Assembly: GCA_030686995.1 (NCBI GenBank)
Contig: CM060692.1
Location: 120,812,796 to 120,876,795 of the forward strand
From: Artemisia argyi
Taxonomy: Eukaryota > Streptophyta > Magnoliopsida > Asterales > Asteraceae
Length of the DNA stretch: 64,000 nucleotides
Direction of reading: 5' to 3'
Made by a program: the position numbers and the translations under genes. Position 1 is the first letter of the stretch. Each line of letters starts with the position of its first letter. Below are positions 26,673 to 39,237 of this stretch, piece after piece. The notes beneath the pieces were generated by a model that was not told the DNA's origin, did no database searches, and worked only from the letters and a program-made list of their open reading frames with translations.

Positions 26673-26748
26673 TGGCCGGTCCCCTTAAACATTAAGGGGA
26701 CCGCCCTCGATAACAAGTCGGTCCCCTTAATTATTAAGGGGGCCGCCT
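26673..26748 (-). promoter_or_regulatory. GGTCCCCTTAA palindrome module upstream of ORF2
   Basis: Two units of GGTCCCCTTAA and two of the inverse TTAAGGGGACCGCC type lie about 190 bp upstream of the presumed leader-intron donor of ORF2. The first unit reads GGCCGGTCCCCTTAAACATT and is followed by its inverse. I see no convincing TATA box. The module matches those in the LTR and ahead of ORF3. Confidence 0.4.
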
Positions 26749-26983
26749 TTGAAATTTTCCAAATTTCGCGGAATTAGTTTCTGGAACAAAAATATTTATA
26801 CGTATATAATTAGATTTATAATATATCAAAAATACGTAAACGTTTATTGGCACGATGATAAAATTCTTAACAATTTTTAATTATCGTTTCGATAATTAAA
26901 ATATACCTTTGACAATTTTGGATAAAATGATCAAAGTGTTAAGTTGATGAAGGGTTTGAGGTGTGTTCGGGAATATGTGAATA

Positions 26984-27069
<86 letters not shown>
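26984..27069. repeat. (GT)n(AT)n compound microsatellite
   Basis: A short GT run passes into about 70 bp of AT dinucleotides. Confidence 0.96.
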
Positions 27070-27071
<2 letters not shown>

Positions 27072-27351
27072 TATAAATGTGAGTGAAAGATGGGTTGATG
27101 GGTGAGGTTTGAAAGATAGTAGCGGAGATAGGATATAGTCGGCGAGAGGAGTTTGTTTCATCCATAGTGTTCATGTGCGAAGGCGTTCTTGCATTGTAAA
27201 AGTCCACTTGACTCATATCCCTTCATCATCATGAGTCTCCTAAAAGAGGACTTACTAGAATAACGCGAGGGGGGAAGGAAAGGGTTCGATAAAGAATGAT
27301 TTCCTGGAGTTCTAGAAAGTCAACTAATGACGTATCTAGGTTATATGCAAG

Positions 27352-27463
<112 letters not shown>

Positions 27464-27684
27464 TATATATATGATCGAACAAGTAGAGAGAAAAAGGCAA
27501 GCTATATCTATGCAAACAATATAATCAACTAAAACATATTTATCTAAGCATGGCAATGAGTTATGAAGGAATGGCGTACCCGGTGGTCTTAAAAAAAAAA
27601 TCTTCAAAATCATCAAGATGATATATAGACTTTGAAAAAGTCTATGTTGAGAGAAACTTCAAGATTGCCTCAAGGAATGTTCAT

Positions 27685-29541
27685 CTAGCCATTCGATCCC
27701 CATTGTCTCTTTGGTTCAAAGTTGTTTGGTCCAAACATGTTTAACATTTGACTAGAATGCATGAAAGGTGGTTGTATACCCCAAGGATTGTAGCTTTGTT
27801 GGTAGTTCCACATTTGATTACTATTGTTATTATAGTTTTGCCTATTTTGGTTTCTTCTTGGTTGAGGTGTTTTAGACCTAGGATTAGGATTATTTGATTT
27901 TCTAGGTGGTGGTGTTTTGGATCTTGTCTTAGATTTAGATGATCCTACCTCGTTTTTCAAAGATGATTTATAAAAAGCTTTTACTTCTTCATTGTTGGCA
28001 AGAGGTATTTTTCTATCATTAATAAGTATATACTTAGGATTAGGTTTTAGAGATTTTTGTATGTTAGGTTCATTTTCGAATTTGACATTTTTAATCTCAT
28101 TTGTTGAAGCTTCATTTGAGTTAAATCCTAAACCGGTTTTATCTCCGGATGTTCTTTGACTACCTATTATTTTATTAAGAGAGTGACTACTATTTTCAAA
28201 TTTATTAAGTTTCCGAATTTCTTCCCTAAGTATTTCGTTTTCATCTTTAAGCACTTGACATGATTTGCATTCTTCAAAAATTTCTTTACCTTTTTCAAGT
28301 TGATGTATTTTAATTTTTAGTTCAAGTACTTCATTTTCCAATTGATTGTTTATGTATTTTAGTGATTTGTTTTTAGCCATTACTAGTTGTCCTAATTTGC
28401 ATAGCCTATTATATTCATTATCTAGATCTTTTTCATCTAATGATAAACTTTCATCACTAAAATATTCGGTTTCGGAACGTACCTCATTTGATGTATTCGC
28501 CATAAGACACTTTTCTTCTTTTGTCGTTTCTTTCTCATCTTCATCACTATCACTCCAAGCACCTCCAACAAAAGCTCTTTGATTTTGATCTCTTGTCATC
28601 ATTAGACATTTTTCGATGAGGTGATTTGGATCACCACACTTGAAACACTTTCTTTCAATCTTGTTGTTCTTGTCATCTTTACTCTTTTGAAATGTTTTCT
28701 TTTCATCATGCGGTTGTCTTACGAATCTTCCTCGCCTTTTGAAGAATTTCTTGAAATCTCTTACGGCCATGGCGTATTCTTCGTCATCACTTTCGGAAGA
28801 TGAGCTATCTTCGATACTAGATTCCTTTCTAGCTTTCAAGGCGATTGACTTGCTTTGCTCTCGTTTTTCTTTGACCATTTCGGAGTCCTTCTTAATGATG
28901 ACTTCGTAAACTTTTAGATTTCCAATTAATTCATCAAGTTGCAATGTTGACAAATTCTTCGATTCTTCAATAGCCGTCACTTTAGCTCGCCATTTTGGAT
29001 GAAGAGCCTTAAGAAACTTCCTAACAAAATTCTTACTAGAAAAATTCTCATCAAGTGCCTTTAAACTTGTGATGATAGTGTTAAATCTAGAAAAAGCATT
29101 ATCAATTGATTCCTCTTCCGGAATCGTGAATTGCTCATATTGTTGAACAAGTAGATCTATCTTATTATCTTTGACTTGACTATTACCTTGGTGAGTTATT
29201 AGTAAAGAGTTCCAAATTTCTTTTGCGGTTTCACACATAAAGATCCTTTCGTACTCTTTACGTGGTAGCGCATTATAAATAACCATTTTTGCTTCATTAT
29301 TTTTAGCAAGTTTTCTTTTTAAATCATCATTTTGTTTTTCAAAAGGTACGATTTCATCTTTCTTAGTTTCAGGGTTATTTTGAATAGGTAAAAAATCACC
29401 ATTAGTAATAACATGCCAAAGATCTAGATCTTTTGACTTCACATAAGTTTCGAATCGATTTTTCCAATATAAAAATCCATCACTTTCAAATAGTGATGGT
29501 CCTTGCATAGATTGCCCTTCTAAATATTTTTCAGATTCCAT
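27685..29541 (-). CDS. Copia Gag polyprotein of element D
   Basis: This intact 618-codon ORF starts with ATG at 29541 ([12 protein letters not shown]). The N-terminal half is a Copia-type gag domain ([12 protein letters not shown] at residues about 26-37, [43 protein letters not shown]). A basic/acidic linker follows, then a CX2CX4HX4C zinc knuckle [14 protein letters not shown] near residue 300 that binds nucleic acid. A long coiled-coil-like segment comes next ([20 protein letters not shown]) and an Arg/Asn-rich tail. It ends in a stop codon where autonomous relatives continue into protease. As the only structural gene of the element, and free of stops, it may still assemble particles; enzymes would have to come from elsewhere. 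Confidence 0.9.
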   Translation of the reverse strand: MESEKYLEGQSMQGPSLFESDGFLYWKNRFETYVKSKDLDLWHVITNGDFLPIQNNPETKKDEIVPFEKQNDDLKRKLAKNNEAKMVIYNALPRKEYERIFMCETAKEIWNSLLITHQGNSQVKDNKIDLLVQQYEQFTIPEEESIDNAFSRFNTIITSLKALDENFSSKNFVRKFLKALHPKWRAKVTAIEESKNLSTLQLDELIGNLKVYEVIIKKDSEMVKEKREQSKSIALKARKESSIEDSSSSESDDEEYAMAVRDFKKFFKRRGRFVRQPHDEKKTFQKSKDDKNNKIERKCFKCGDPNHLIEKCLMMTRDQNQRAFVGGAWSDSDEDEKETTKEEKCLMANTSNEVRSETEYFSDESLSLDEKDLDNEYNRLCKLGQLVMAKNKSLKYINNQLENEVLELKIKIHQLEKGKEIFEECKSCQVLKDENEILREEIRKLNKFENSSHSLNKIIGSQRTSGDKTGLGFNSNEASTNEIKNVKFENEPNIQKSLKPNPKYILINDRKIPLANNEEVKAFYKSSLKNEVGSSKSKTRSKTPPPRKSNNPNPRSKTPQPRRNQNRQNYNNNSNQMWNYQQSYNPWGIQPPFMHSSQMLNMFGPNNFEPKRQWGSNG

Positions 29542-29592
29542 AGATCGTTACAAGTTTTAAAATACAATATTTTAAAGATCTTGCTAGACGTG

Positions 29593-29604
29593 GCTCTGAT
29601 ACCA
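29593..29604 (-). other. Primer binding site of Copia element D (tRNA-iMet)
   Basis: The - strand reads TGGTATCAGAGC two bases after the 5' LTR end, the complement of the 3' end of plant initiator tRNA-Met used by most Copia elements. Confidence 0.92.
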
Positions 29605-29606
29605 AT

Positions 29607-30847
29607 TGTGGAAAACTAGAAGGGGGGGTTGAATAGTTTTACGTCCTTTTAAAAGTTTATTTACCAAAATATTTTGTAGCTTATTAAAAACTTTCGATTC
29701 GATCTCAAGTGAATTCAAATGATAACTAATATAAGCAATTCTAATGTAATAATGAAAGTATTGAAATGTAATGAACAAAAGATAGAGTTAGAAAGATCAA
29801 ACCACAACACGCGAATTTATAGTGGTTCGGCTACAAGGACACCTTCCTTGCCCTACTCCACTCCCCGAGTACCACACTCGAGAGTTTTCTTCACTATGTC
29901 AACAAACTCCTTATGGTGGAGAAACCTTACACACCTTGGCTCACACGAGTTAACGACACTAAGCTAAATGTCGAGTTCTAATCGTAGCTAGAACCAATCT
30001 CACGACTTCTTCAAGGCTTCACACCTTCTTCACAACTTCACGACTTGTTCAAGGCTTCACACCTTCTTCTATGCACAACTAATTCACAACTACTAAACTA
30101 CTTTACAACACACCTATTTTCTACACACAACAAATTTACACAACACTTTTACAAATATCTACCACAACTACAATATGAATCTAGCTATTCACAACACTAC
30201 TACAATTTGATGGATGTAGAGGAGTGTTCTTCTTCTTACACTTGAATGGATGAAGCTTTGGATCACTTGGAAATAAAGACTTATGAATTATATGATCAAA
30301 GGATTTTAGATCTAGAGAGGGAGGTTGGATCAGAAAGTTTATAGTGCAAAAAGGTGAGAAAAATGTGTAAAATGATCCAATATTTATAGGGCCAGATTTT
30401 ACTGTTCGGGAGCGTGCCGGTCCCCTTAATTATAGGCCGGTCCCCTTAATCATTAAGGGGGCCGCCTAGTAAAATTAAGGGGGCCGCCCTCCTGAACGTT
30501 GGAAAAGTTTTTCTGGATAAAATTTGCCCTTTTTGGTTGGAAATTTGAAATCATATATTTGTGGTTTAATATAGCATTACCAAAAATGATTTACAAATAT
30601 ATATAAAATGTTTACATCATTTTATAAGATGTTATGTCTTAAGACAAAATTTCCTTTGATCATGTAATGCATAAGATGCTTAGTTTATGCATACCTTAAG
30701 TGATGTTAGATGTAGAAGTAAATATTTATTACCAAATACTTGTTTACTTCTTAATCTTGACTTAATTTGATTTAAGTTTTGTGATTATCAAAACATAGGT
30801 TTATTGTGAGATATTAATAACCTTTTTAAGCATTATTTATATCAACA
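29607..30847 (-). repeat. 5' LTR of Copia element D
   Basis: This 1241-bp direct repeat of 21284-22550 starts TGTGGAAAAC on the + strand, ends TATATCAACA and is followed by TSD AATAC. Confidence 0.93.
30381..30489 (-). promoter_or_regulatory. LTR promoter of element D: TATA plus GGTCCCCTTAA module
   Basis: On the - strand a TATA box CCTATAAATA (30381-30390) is preceded by two GGTCCCCTTAAT-type and two inverse AAGGGGGCCGCC-type units (about 30415-30489). The equivalent in the other LTR lies at about 22087-22195. Confidence 0.55.
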
Positions 30848-31912
30848 AATACATCACTATTGAGTTAGATTTTTACCAGAAACGTTAGATCGGTCGCTAG
30901 TTTCTTTTGATTATCCATAATATTGATGATTTTGGGAGAAACTGAGAGTTTGTGTACGTGTGTATTAACATGCGAGTGTGGTTGAGAGGGTTTGAAGTGA
31001 GGGATAGTGGTTGAGAATCGTCGAAGGTAAGGGTTTGTGTGTGTGTGTGCTAACGAGAGAGAGAATCGTGTGTGGTTGTGTGTGTTTGTGATAAAGGATT
31101 AGTTTTGGATCATGTGATATATCTTTTGTGTATTAAATGACTTTTTTGCCCCTCCGTGTTTATTTTATTAACATTCTTCTTTTAATATAGCCATTAGACG
31201 AAAGGGAATGGATGGTTGGTATCTCACCAATTCTTTAATGACCCAAACTCTACTTGGTGTAATTTATTTGATGAAAACTTTATAATTTAACATATACATG
31301 AGATCAAAAGTTGATAGTTGTGTAATTTTCATGAAGAATAGCATTTTTATAGCCAATGACACAATTAATAATTAGTATGTAAAAAGCGAGTCAGATTTAT
31401 CATTTCACACAAAAAATTATAATTTTAACAATACATGAGATTAAAAGGTGATGGTTATATAATTTTCATTTAAGAGATTGTTTTTGCAGCCAATAACACA
31501 AGTAATAATTCATATATAAGAAAAGTAACAATTTTTTTATTTAACAAAAAAATGTCATAAGTAATTCAAAATTAAAAGGTAAAAGAAGAAAAAAGAAAAA
31601 TTCAAAATCTTAGGCAGGACGTAATAGACGCAAAATACTCAGTCGGTCTACCCATACCGACTAGTCTCACTCGGTCGACCCTATCACACTTATGGTATAC
31701 GACTCGGTCGCCTAGGCAAGAAAAGGAAAAGTGGGTCGTGCAGGCGACCTACTTGTATGCATGTGTGTGCGTGATTTTTATTAAAAATGTATTTTGTGAT
31801 ATATGGTTTTTTTTGTGATGTGGGTCGTTTTATTACACCAAGTTGATCAAAAAGTTGTCAATCTCACAAGTAAATGATAAATTTAAAATTAAAATTGATA
31901 GCATTTGTTAGA

Positions 31913-32110
31913 GGGTCTTTGTTTAAGCTTATATGTGGGCTTATGAGCTTATTTGATTTCGGCTTATATTAAAATTTTTGGGATTATATAAACTTATTAT
32001 ATTATAATAAACTAATATAAGCCCACAAGCCTCAAAATAAGCCAGAAAATTAAGGCTTATGAAATATAAGCTGAAACACAAATAAGCTCATAAGTCACAT
32101 ATAAGCTTAA
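31913..32110. mobile_element. MITE with AAGCTTATATGTG terminal inverted repeats
   Basis: The left end GTTTAAGCTTATATGTGGGC with GCTTATGAGCTTATTTG is mirrored by CAAATAAGCTCATAAG with CACATATAAGCTTAA at the right. The right end abuts a second, diverged copy starting AGGGTGTTTGTTT at 32111. A terminal fragment of the same family lies in VPS45 intron 1 (46880-46941). Confidence 0.65.
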
Positions 32111-32512
32111 AGGGTGTTTGTTTCTGCTTATATAGCCAGCTTATGGTTTATTTGATTTTGAACAATACTTCATAAGCTCAATTTTTCTTGTTTATTTTGA
32201 AACTTTTCGGCTTATATAACTATAGGAGAATTATTTTACATACTAAATTTTTTTCATATATCAAGGGACTCATCCATACCCTTCATCTAAAAAGAAATCA
32301 ATTGATGAGATTAAAAACATTTTAATATTTCATTTGTTTTTTATAATTAAAATATCTTTTAATCCGTTAATCGTTAAACGGAAATAATTACACCATCGCG
32401 ACAACTATTTAACTATCTTTCTATAGACGGGCACTTTGATATATACATATTCGACAATTTTTTTTCTTTCACACTTTTTCGTCTTTTTTCTTTTTTTTTT
32501 CTTCGTTGTTAA

Positions 32513-32674
32513 AATTTGTATGAAAAAATCATATTTGATTAAATACTAATTTGAATATTCTAATAATATCACATGTGATATTAGTGTTAAATCACATATG
32601 ATATGTAATATCACATGTGATATTGTTAGAATATTCAAATTAATATTAATACATGTGATTTTTTCATGCAAATT
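32513..32674. mobile_element. Small palindromic MITE-like element
   Basis: ATTTGTATGAAAAAATC at the left mirrors GATTTTTTCATGCAAAT at the right. The inner arms (TTTGAATATTCTAA...ATATCACATGTGATAT) continue the palindrome to a centre near 32590. Confidence 0.6.
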
Positions 32675-32816
32675 CTAGTAACGTAAAAAAAACGTAAAAA
32701 AAAGGTGAAAAACACGATAAAGAAAGTTTATTAATAGTTTGAAAGGATGAAAATGATTTTTTAAATTGTTGAGATTAATCTAATTTATAGTGATAAGAAA
32801 AGTTTGGTATCTCTAA

Positions 32817-35800
32817 GGGTAAATTTACAAATACTTACTCACAATTCTAACTCATTATACATAATCAACTAACAAAATTACTATTATGCTCTAAAAAATA
32901 TCTTACACGTTAGTTCCTTTGGTTAAATAATCTTGCAGCGTCTATCCTTTTTATCCAACGACCGTTTGTTTTTGCACTTTTTTCTTCCGTTTGTATACAT
33001 TTTCGTCCGTTTTTGCACGTTTTCGTCCGTTTTTACACGTTTTCGTTCGCTTTTGTCCTTTTTTGCACTTTTTCTTCCTGTTTTGCACATTTTCGTCCGT
33101 TTTTGCACGTTTTCATTCGCTTTTACATGTTTTCATACGTTTTTCCACGTTTTCGTCTGCTTTTACATTCTTTCATCCGTTTTTGTCCATTTTTGCATGT
33201 TAAAAAATGGACGAAAACGTGTAAAAATGGACGGATACGTACAACAACGAACAAAAACGTGTAAAAATGGATGAAGACGTGCAAAAAAAGGACGAAAATG
33301 TGCAAAAACAGACGAAAACATTAAAAAATGAACGAAAACGTGTAAAAACGAACGAAAGCGTGCAAAAGCGAACGAAAACGTGTAAAACGGGTGAAAACGT
33401 GAAAAACGAATGAAAACGTGCAAAACGAACGAAATCGTGTAAAAACGGACGATAATGGAAGAAAACATGCAAAAACAAACGACCGTTGGACAAAAGGATA
33501 GACACTGCAAAAAGATAACCCTAAAAACAAACGGCCGTTGGACAAAAGGATAGACGTTGCAAGATTATTTAACCAAAGATGTAACACCCCCAAAATACCG
33601 CATCGGAAGACTGTGTCACTGGGGTGCTACTTCATAATACAAAGTACAAGTTATAGAAAACGACATCTAAATGAGACGTTTTGAAAAGTTACCATTCGAT
33701 TAATGAATTCAAAGTTACAAACATGAGATTCCAAAGTATGATACATAAATGTATACAAAATGTTTTGAATGGTAAATGATAAAAAGCGTAAGTCTTCAGA
33801 ATATGCAGCTTGACTCTAAGTTCCACGCACTAGCTATCGCCTTACTAACCTGAGATAAACATGCTAAAGTGTCAACACAATGGTTGGTGAGTTGATAGAG
33901 TTTGTCTTAAAACAGTTGAAAAGCCTTTAAAGAATATTCGCACAACAAAGGCATCGTGAATCCACTCAGTTGCAAGTCCCGCCCATAACAACACTTGCAA
34001 CCTGTGTGTTCACAACCCACTGCTAACATATAGTATGATTAAGACATGTATAAGTTCATCACAACAATTAAGCAATTAGTCGTGAGTCTCTACTTCATCT
34101 CCGAAGACCTCACTTGGGTATGCTGCTCACAAGGAAGGTAATAGCATTGGTTCTACTTCATCTCCGAAACCCAATGCATGTGTTATCCAAGGAGACTTTA
34201 TGATGCTCACAAGGAAGGTAATAACGCAATCAAGTATAATGCAATCAAGTATAAGACAATCAAGCATAAAACAATTAAGTATAAATGTTTTGAGTATTTG
34301 TACAAGTAAGCAAGTAGTTGAGCATGTATCTCCCCCAAAGAGTTAAAACAAGTATGAAAAGAGTAGGGGCTATGACTCACCTTAAGTTATGTAATGAGAA
34401 ATGAAAGTGGTAGTCGAATCACGAAAGTCTCTAAGAGCAGCCTATAATAGAACGTTGCGACTTAGGTTTGGAGTAACGTCTAAGAATACGAAGAATTGCC
34501 TATATATGTCTTGCATAATGTTTATGATGTAGTACTTAGTATATAGTGTAAGTCTTTAAATATAAATGGTTTATGAAACATGTATACGTTGTATATCTCT
34601 TACTACCGTTCGGGCCGACATAATTCAGAAGTCATGGAATAAACGTTCGAGGAGCCAGGACACTTTAATTCGTAAATCCACAACTCATCTCGACGGCTTA
34701 CTTAATGAACTCCTCACATGAGGCTCCCTACTATTGTAGTATTTGATAACATATATATAAGTTTTTGATTCGAAAAGTTACATGGTCTTTAGCCGTGGCT
34801 TTGCCGTGACCTTGGTCATTGTTACCATGGTCTTGAGACTCAACCTTGGCTTTAGCCATGGTTGTGGTCTTGGCTTTTAGGTCATTAGACCTCTTGGTCT
34901 CATCTAATTACAACCATTATATAGTTACTTGAATATTTCAAAATAGCTGTTAAGAAAATGAAGAAAATATCTTTCATTATTGGTTTTCTAGGCTCGTGCA
35001 CCTGAGTTTTTGAAGAAAACGTGATTTCGGACAACTTTCGTGCTTTAACTTTTTCATGAAACGGACCAGAAGGGCCTCTTTTTGCGTGTTTAATGTTCTG
35101 TCACAAAAACATTTGGCAGTTTTGCCGTAAAGTTTTGGTAACTTCAAATGGTCATAACTTTTGACTCGGGTACTCGTTTTGGGTGATTCAAATTGCTATG
35201 TTTTCCTTGTTAAGTCCTCTTTAACAGTAGGTAAGTGTCAAATATCATAGTTATACTATTTTTGGTCGTGGTTCTCCATAAAAGTCACTAGTTTACTTGT
35301 TTAAATAACATAAGTTAACATATATATACCATAACTTGTTTTACTAGTTTTTATACATCATGAACATAATACAAAGACCATATATAGCATGAAAGAAACA
35401 TAATAAGCATGAAAATGATATTGAGCAAGAAAGTGTAATAGGGTTTCTTACAACTTTTGGCTTTCTAAAGAAAGGAAGTCAAGTATGAACTAGGACACTA
35501 AACCTATGCTTGCAAACCCTTCACCACAACTCTTGCAAACCCTTGCTATAATCCTTTTGAAAACCTTCTTAGCTCAGCCCTAGTACCCTTGTGTAGCTCC
35601 TAATTCAACCATGGAATCACCAAATAAACACTAGTTTCATGTAGAGAATAACTAGGCCTTTAGCTTTGTAGTGTAACTTGTAGTTTGAAGATCAAAGGAT
35701 CATGGTGCTAGGGATTATAGGGTGTTCGGTTTTGGTGATGAAAAAGGAAGAGGATGAGCTTGCTATTTATAGGAAGATGAGGAGGATAGGAAGGTGCCTT

Positions 35801-36647
35801 AATGAGGTGCAAGTTTAGGATATTTTCCAAGACTTTAGGATGAAGTTTCAAGACTTAGTAAGTAAGTTTCAACACATGGACTTATCTTAAGTGATCAAGG
35901 CCTATCACAAGCCAACAAGGCTTGTGACTTAGCATAAAATTTCGTCCAAGGTCTATCTTGGATGACTAGATATGAGTTTTGATAATATCTTGCTTTTACG
36001 GAGTCAGTTTTGGTCCCGGTAATCACTAACGGTAAGTCGTTAAGTCATGAAACTTAAAATCGGGTATCCTAAAAATATGAAACTAATAAATATGTTAGAA
36101 CTTATTAATATAACCTATCTTAGAATATTTAATGAGTGATAAGTTCTATCGGGTTGCTTAAATGCTGCTAAAACTGGAAACGCGGGTCTAAAACGCGTAA
36201 TTCGCGTAAAACGCTGAACTGGAAAACTTAAAATTCCAAAACTTTTGGAATTGTCATAAAATGAGAGAAAATCATATTTCTATTGTTTATAGTGTTTTAT
36301 GGACATATCGGGGTGCTGAAATGACGTTTAAACATAAAAGTAAATCTCGGACACGGTTTTGTGATTTTTGCAGAAATGATCCGACAAGTGTCAAACTCTC
36401 GGATTATCATTAAAATAGTTTAACTTACGAGAATACGAAATAAAAATTTCCGGAGTGAACAGTGAAAGTGAATAGTAAAAAGTGAATAGTAATAGTGAAT
36501 AGTAAAAATGAATAGTAATCCAAAAATGCGAGTTGTTACAGAAGAGACTAACGTGTAAGATTTTTTAGACCGTAATAGTAATTTTGTTAGATGATTATGT
36601 ATAATGAGTTAGATTGTGAGTAGATTAAGTATTTGTAGATTTTACAT
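32817..36647. mobile_element. Foldback element with 9-bp TSD, Mutator-like, minisatellite arms
   Basis: Termini GGGTAAATTTACAAATAC and, inverted, ATGTAAAATCTACAAATAC are flanked by a perfect 9-bp direct repeat TATCTCTAA (32808-32816 and 36648-36656). Both arms run inwards through CTAACTCATTATACATAATC, TTACACGTTAGT and GGTTAAATAATCTTGCA into a 20-bp minisatellite (consensus TTTTCGTCCGTTTTTGCACG) that is inverted about a centre near 33200. Without the LTR inserted at 33580-36540, the element is about 870 bp and almost entirely palindromic. A 9-bp TSD is the Mutator-superfamily hallmark. No transposase is encoded; reading frames across the minisatellite are repeat artefacts. Confidence 0.82.
33580..36540. 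mobile_element. Solo LTR (2.96 kb) inside the foldback element
   Basis: The sequence begins TGTAACACCCCC and ends GAGTTGTTACA, with inverted hexamers TGTAAC/GTTACA. It is flanked by AAAGA (33575-33579) and GAAGA (36541-36545), a near-perfect 5-bp duplication. Removing it restores continuity of the foldback right arm. There is no ORF, PBS or PPT, so this is most likely a solo LTR left by recombination. The length and TGTAACACCCC start suggest a Gypsy chromovirus such as Tekay/Del, but this is unverified. Confidence 0.7.
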
Positions 36648-36672
36648 TATCTCTAATCTATAACTATCTATA

Positions 36673-37631
36673 TCTATACTATTTTATAAAGTGTTTACAA
36701 CTTTCTAAATAAAAAAGTATTAAAATTTTTAAGACAAAAAATATTTCTTTAATAGGAAATTAATAAGCCATTAGTTAATGTTATTCACCATACAGCTTCC
36801 ATAACAATTTTTATAAATAAAAAGTAACATTGTTTCGTACACTTTGTAACAGCCTTCAAATATTTATTCAGTCAATTAATATAGTCAAATGTTTATATAT
36901 AGTCCATTAAGTGTCGACTTGTAACAACCCAAACCCCAATGGTATATTAGCCAACCTAAAAACTCAAACACCAATACAAAACACACTCTCTCTTCTTTTT
37001 CTGAGCATCGAAAAAAAAACACACACACACACACAAAATTAGATAAATCTACTCTCATCTTGGTGTTCGGTTAGCTACAGTAGAAATAAATAAGATTTGC
37101 TTCTCGGATTATAGCAATAGAATGACAACTTTTATTTTGATATAAAATAATTTGCATTGCTTATAGTTATCTATATATTTACTATCTTATAATGTATTTA
37201 TGACATCTAATTTTAGAAGTCTTAAAAAATTAAGACAAAAAATATTTCTATATTAAGAAATTAACAAGACATTAATAGGAATAGTTGTCTTTTACTATAA
37301 ATCATGTAACACCCATTCTTGAAAATTTAATATCTTGTAACAGCCCGTTTTTAAAAATTAAATATCCTGTAAAAGCCCATTAACTACTTTGTAACGGTCC
37401 ATTAACTTTAACTTGTAACTCAACAAAGATGTAAATCCCCTTCCCCCACACACAACAAATAAAAACACACACTAGCTCCCTTTTCTCTCACTCTAAACCA
37501 CTGTCTCGCTCTAAACCACCATAAACTGGTAACACCATCAACCGCCGCCACCTACTGCTACCATAATAACCACAACCGTCGCAAAATAGTCACCAGGTAC
37601 CCGCCGCCGCATTACGCGGGTACCCTTCTAG
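36673..37631 (+). mobile_element. Non-autonomous Helitron(s)
   Basis: The 5' end is TCTATACTATTTTATAAAGT, preceded by A. The 3' end is a perfect hairpin with arms GGTACCCGC (37596-37604) and GCGGGTACC (37616-37624), followed by CTT and CTAG (37628-37631) and then T. This fits insertion between A and T with 5'-TC and CTRR-3' ends. A second 5'-like start (TCTATATATTTACTATCTTA) at about 37169 suggests that one copy is nested in or joined to another. No Rep/helicase is present. Confidence 0.72.
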
Positions 37632-37819
37632 TTACTTTATAAAATGTTTAGGACTTTCTAAATAAAGAAGTCTTAAAATTTTTAAAACCAAAAATATTTC
37701 TTTAATAGGAAATAAAGAAGTCTTAAAATCTATACTACTTTAGTTAATGTTATTCATCATATAGCTTTCATGACAATTTTCATAAATAAAAAGTAACATC
37801 CCTTCATACACTTTGTAAC

Positions 37820-39231
37820 TGATGAGGCGAAAAATGAACCGTTTTTGGGGGGTCATTTAAGCCCGGAATTAAATTTATTTGATCAAATATTGCCCTAAAT
37901 CGTTCCTTTTGTGATTTTAGGTACTTTGGGAGAGAAATTTGGAAAAGGAAGCAATTCGGACGCTTTTGGAGCATAAAAGTGAAGAAAACACCAAAGTCTT
38001 AATTTTTCTTGCTGGGAACAGTAGGTGACGGCGTCAAGAAGGAAATCTTGACGGCGTCAAGAGTAATTTCCATGACGGCCCAGTACATATTTGACGACGT
38101 CACAAGGTAGGGCGTCAAGAGGAAAATGCATGACGGCCTGGAAACACATAACACTTGACGGCGTCAGATCTGGATCAAGGCAGTCCGAGGAGTATTTTGG
38201 CGGCGAGATGACGGCGTCACAAATTTGTTCTTGACGCCGTCAGACCCTATTTCCTATATATAGTTTTCTAATTTTCACATTAAAAAGAGAGAAGTTTTGG
38301 AGAAACCCTAAGTACGAACTTGGTACGAATTTTACAGGTTTTTCAAGGGTTCTTAGCCCATGATACCTTTCATGTGTAATTGAGATAAGTGTTCTTTTAA
38401 TTCAATCAATATGTCTATGTGTTGGTTGTCTATATCTTGTTCTTGTCTTAATTCCATCATGCTAGGCTAGATCTATCTTGTGTTTGCTTGGATCTAATGA
38501 ATACTAGATGTTAATTATGTGTTGATTACTTGTTTATGGTTGTATTGGATGAATGAATTCGATGTTAGGCTTAGGAAAACTGGCATATCTCCAATTGGTA
38601 ACATGCTTGAATGTCTTAAGAAACATGAACTGACGTGCACTAGGTTTTATTGATTGTATTTAATGCATGAGTAAATTCTAATGATCCCATATTAGGAGCT
38701 TCTTAGCCGGCTCGACATAGGAGTGAAGTAGGCACTCATAGGATTGGGGAATTAAGTGCGTCACCCCATGAATGGTATTAAGGAATACAATCCGTCATCC
38801 ACGCAACTATAACAAGTAATTAACGTGTAAAAGATATCTAGGGAGTAGTGAAATCTAAGTAAACACATTTTCTCCACTTATTGCTCACAACCTTAGTTTA
38901 ATTTAGTTTATTTTCATTTCTTGTATTTTATTTTGATTGCATCTTTAGTATTGGGTTAGTTGATTAGCAACTAATTCCACCCAAATCCTTAAAACCCCGA
39001 GATTTTTACTTGCTTTCTAAAAAATATAAAAATACAAAAATAATCATCCCTCACCTTTAGAACTAGTATTTAGGTTTTCTAATCCTAGCGACACTATTCC
39101 TAGCTGAACAATCAATCCCCTGGTACTTGTCACTGTACTATACTACAACGATCAGGTGCACTGCCTGGTGGGGGTTGTAAGCTTCTCAAGATCCCTTGAA
39201 AGGTAAAGCCTGGTGCGATTCCCACGTATCA
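37820..39231 (+). repeat. 5' LTR of element C
   Basis: This LTR holds a TGACGGCGTCA array at 38026-38242, a TATA box CTATATATAG at 38254-38263, and near its 3' end ACTATACTACAACGA (39137-39151), the complement of the tRNA-Asp 5' end. Confidence 0.93.
38026..38263 (+). promoter_or_regulatory. LTR promoter of element C: TGACG palindromes and TATA
   Basis: Six 11-bp palindromic sites of the type TGACGGCGTCA (some with one variant base) and three half sites lie within 217 bp and end 12 bp before the TATA box CTATATATAG. The same set is at 44556-44793 in the 3' LTR. Confidence 0.65.
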
Positions 39232-39237
39232 AGTTTT

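Larger units (their letters stand above)
30853..32807. other. Intergenic AT-rich region with MITE remnants, no gene
   Basis: I find no ORF of interest. A GT-rich stretch lies near 31030-31090, and a short duplicated phrase (ACATGAGAT...AAAAG...TGATGGTT...TAATTTTCAT) near 31290-31480. Two palindromic elements are listed separately. Confidence 0.7.

Noticed and set aside
32940..33500. Regular repeat-spacer look of the minisatellite, reminiscent of a CRISPR array
   Set aside because: The 20-bp units are contiguous and variable without unique spacers, inverted in the middle, and in a plant genome.
32923..33593. Several overlapping ORFs with repeats such as FVRFCTFSSVF
   Set aside because: All frames of a 20-bp minisatellite without stop codons are open; there is no start context, domain or codon bias. 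The same applies to 58985-59856.
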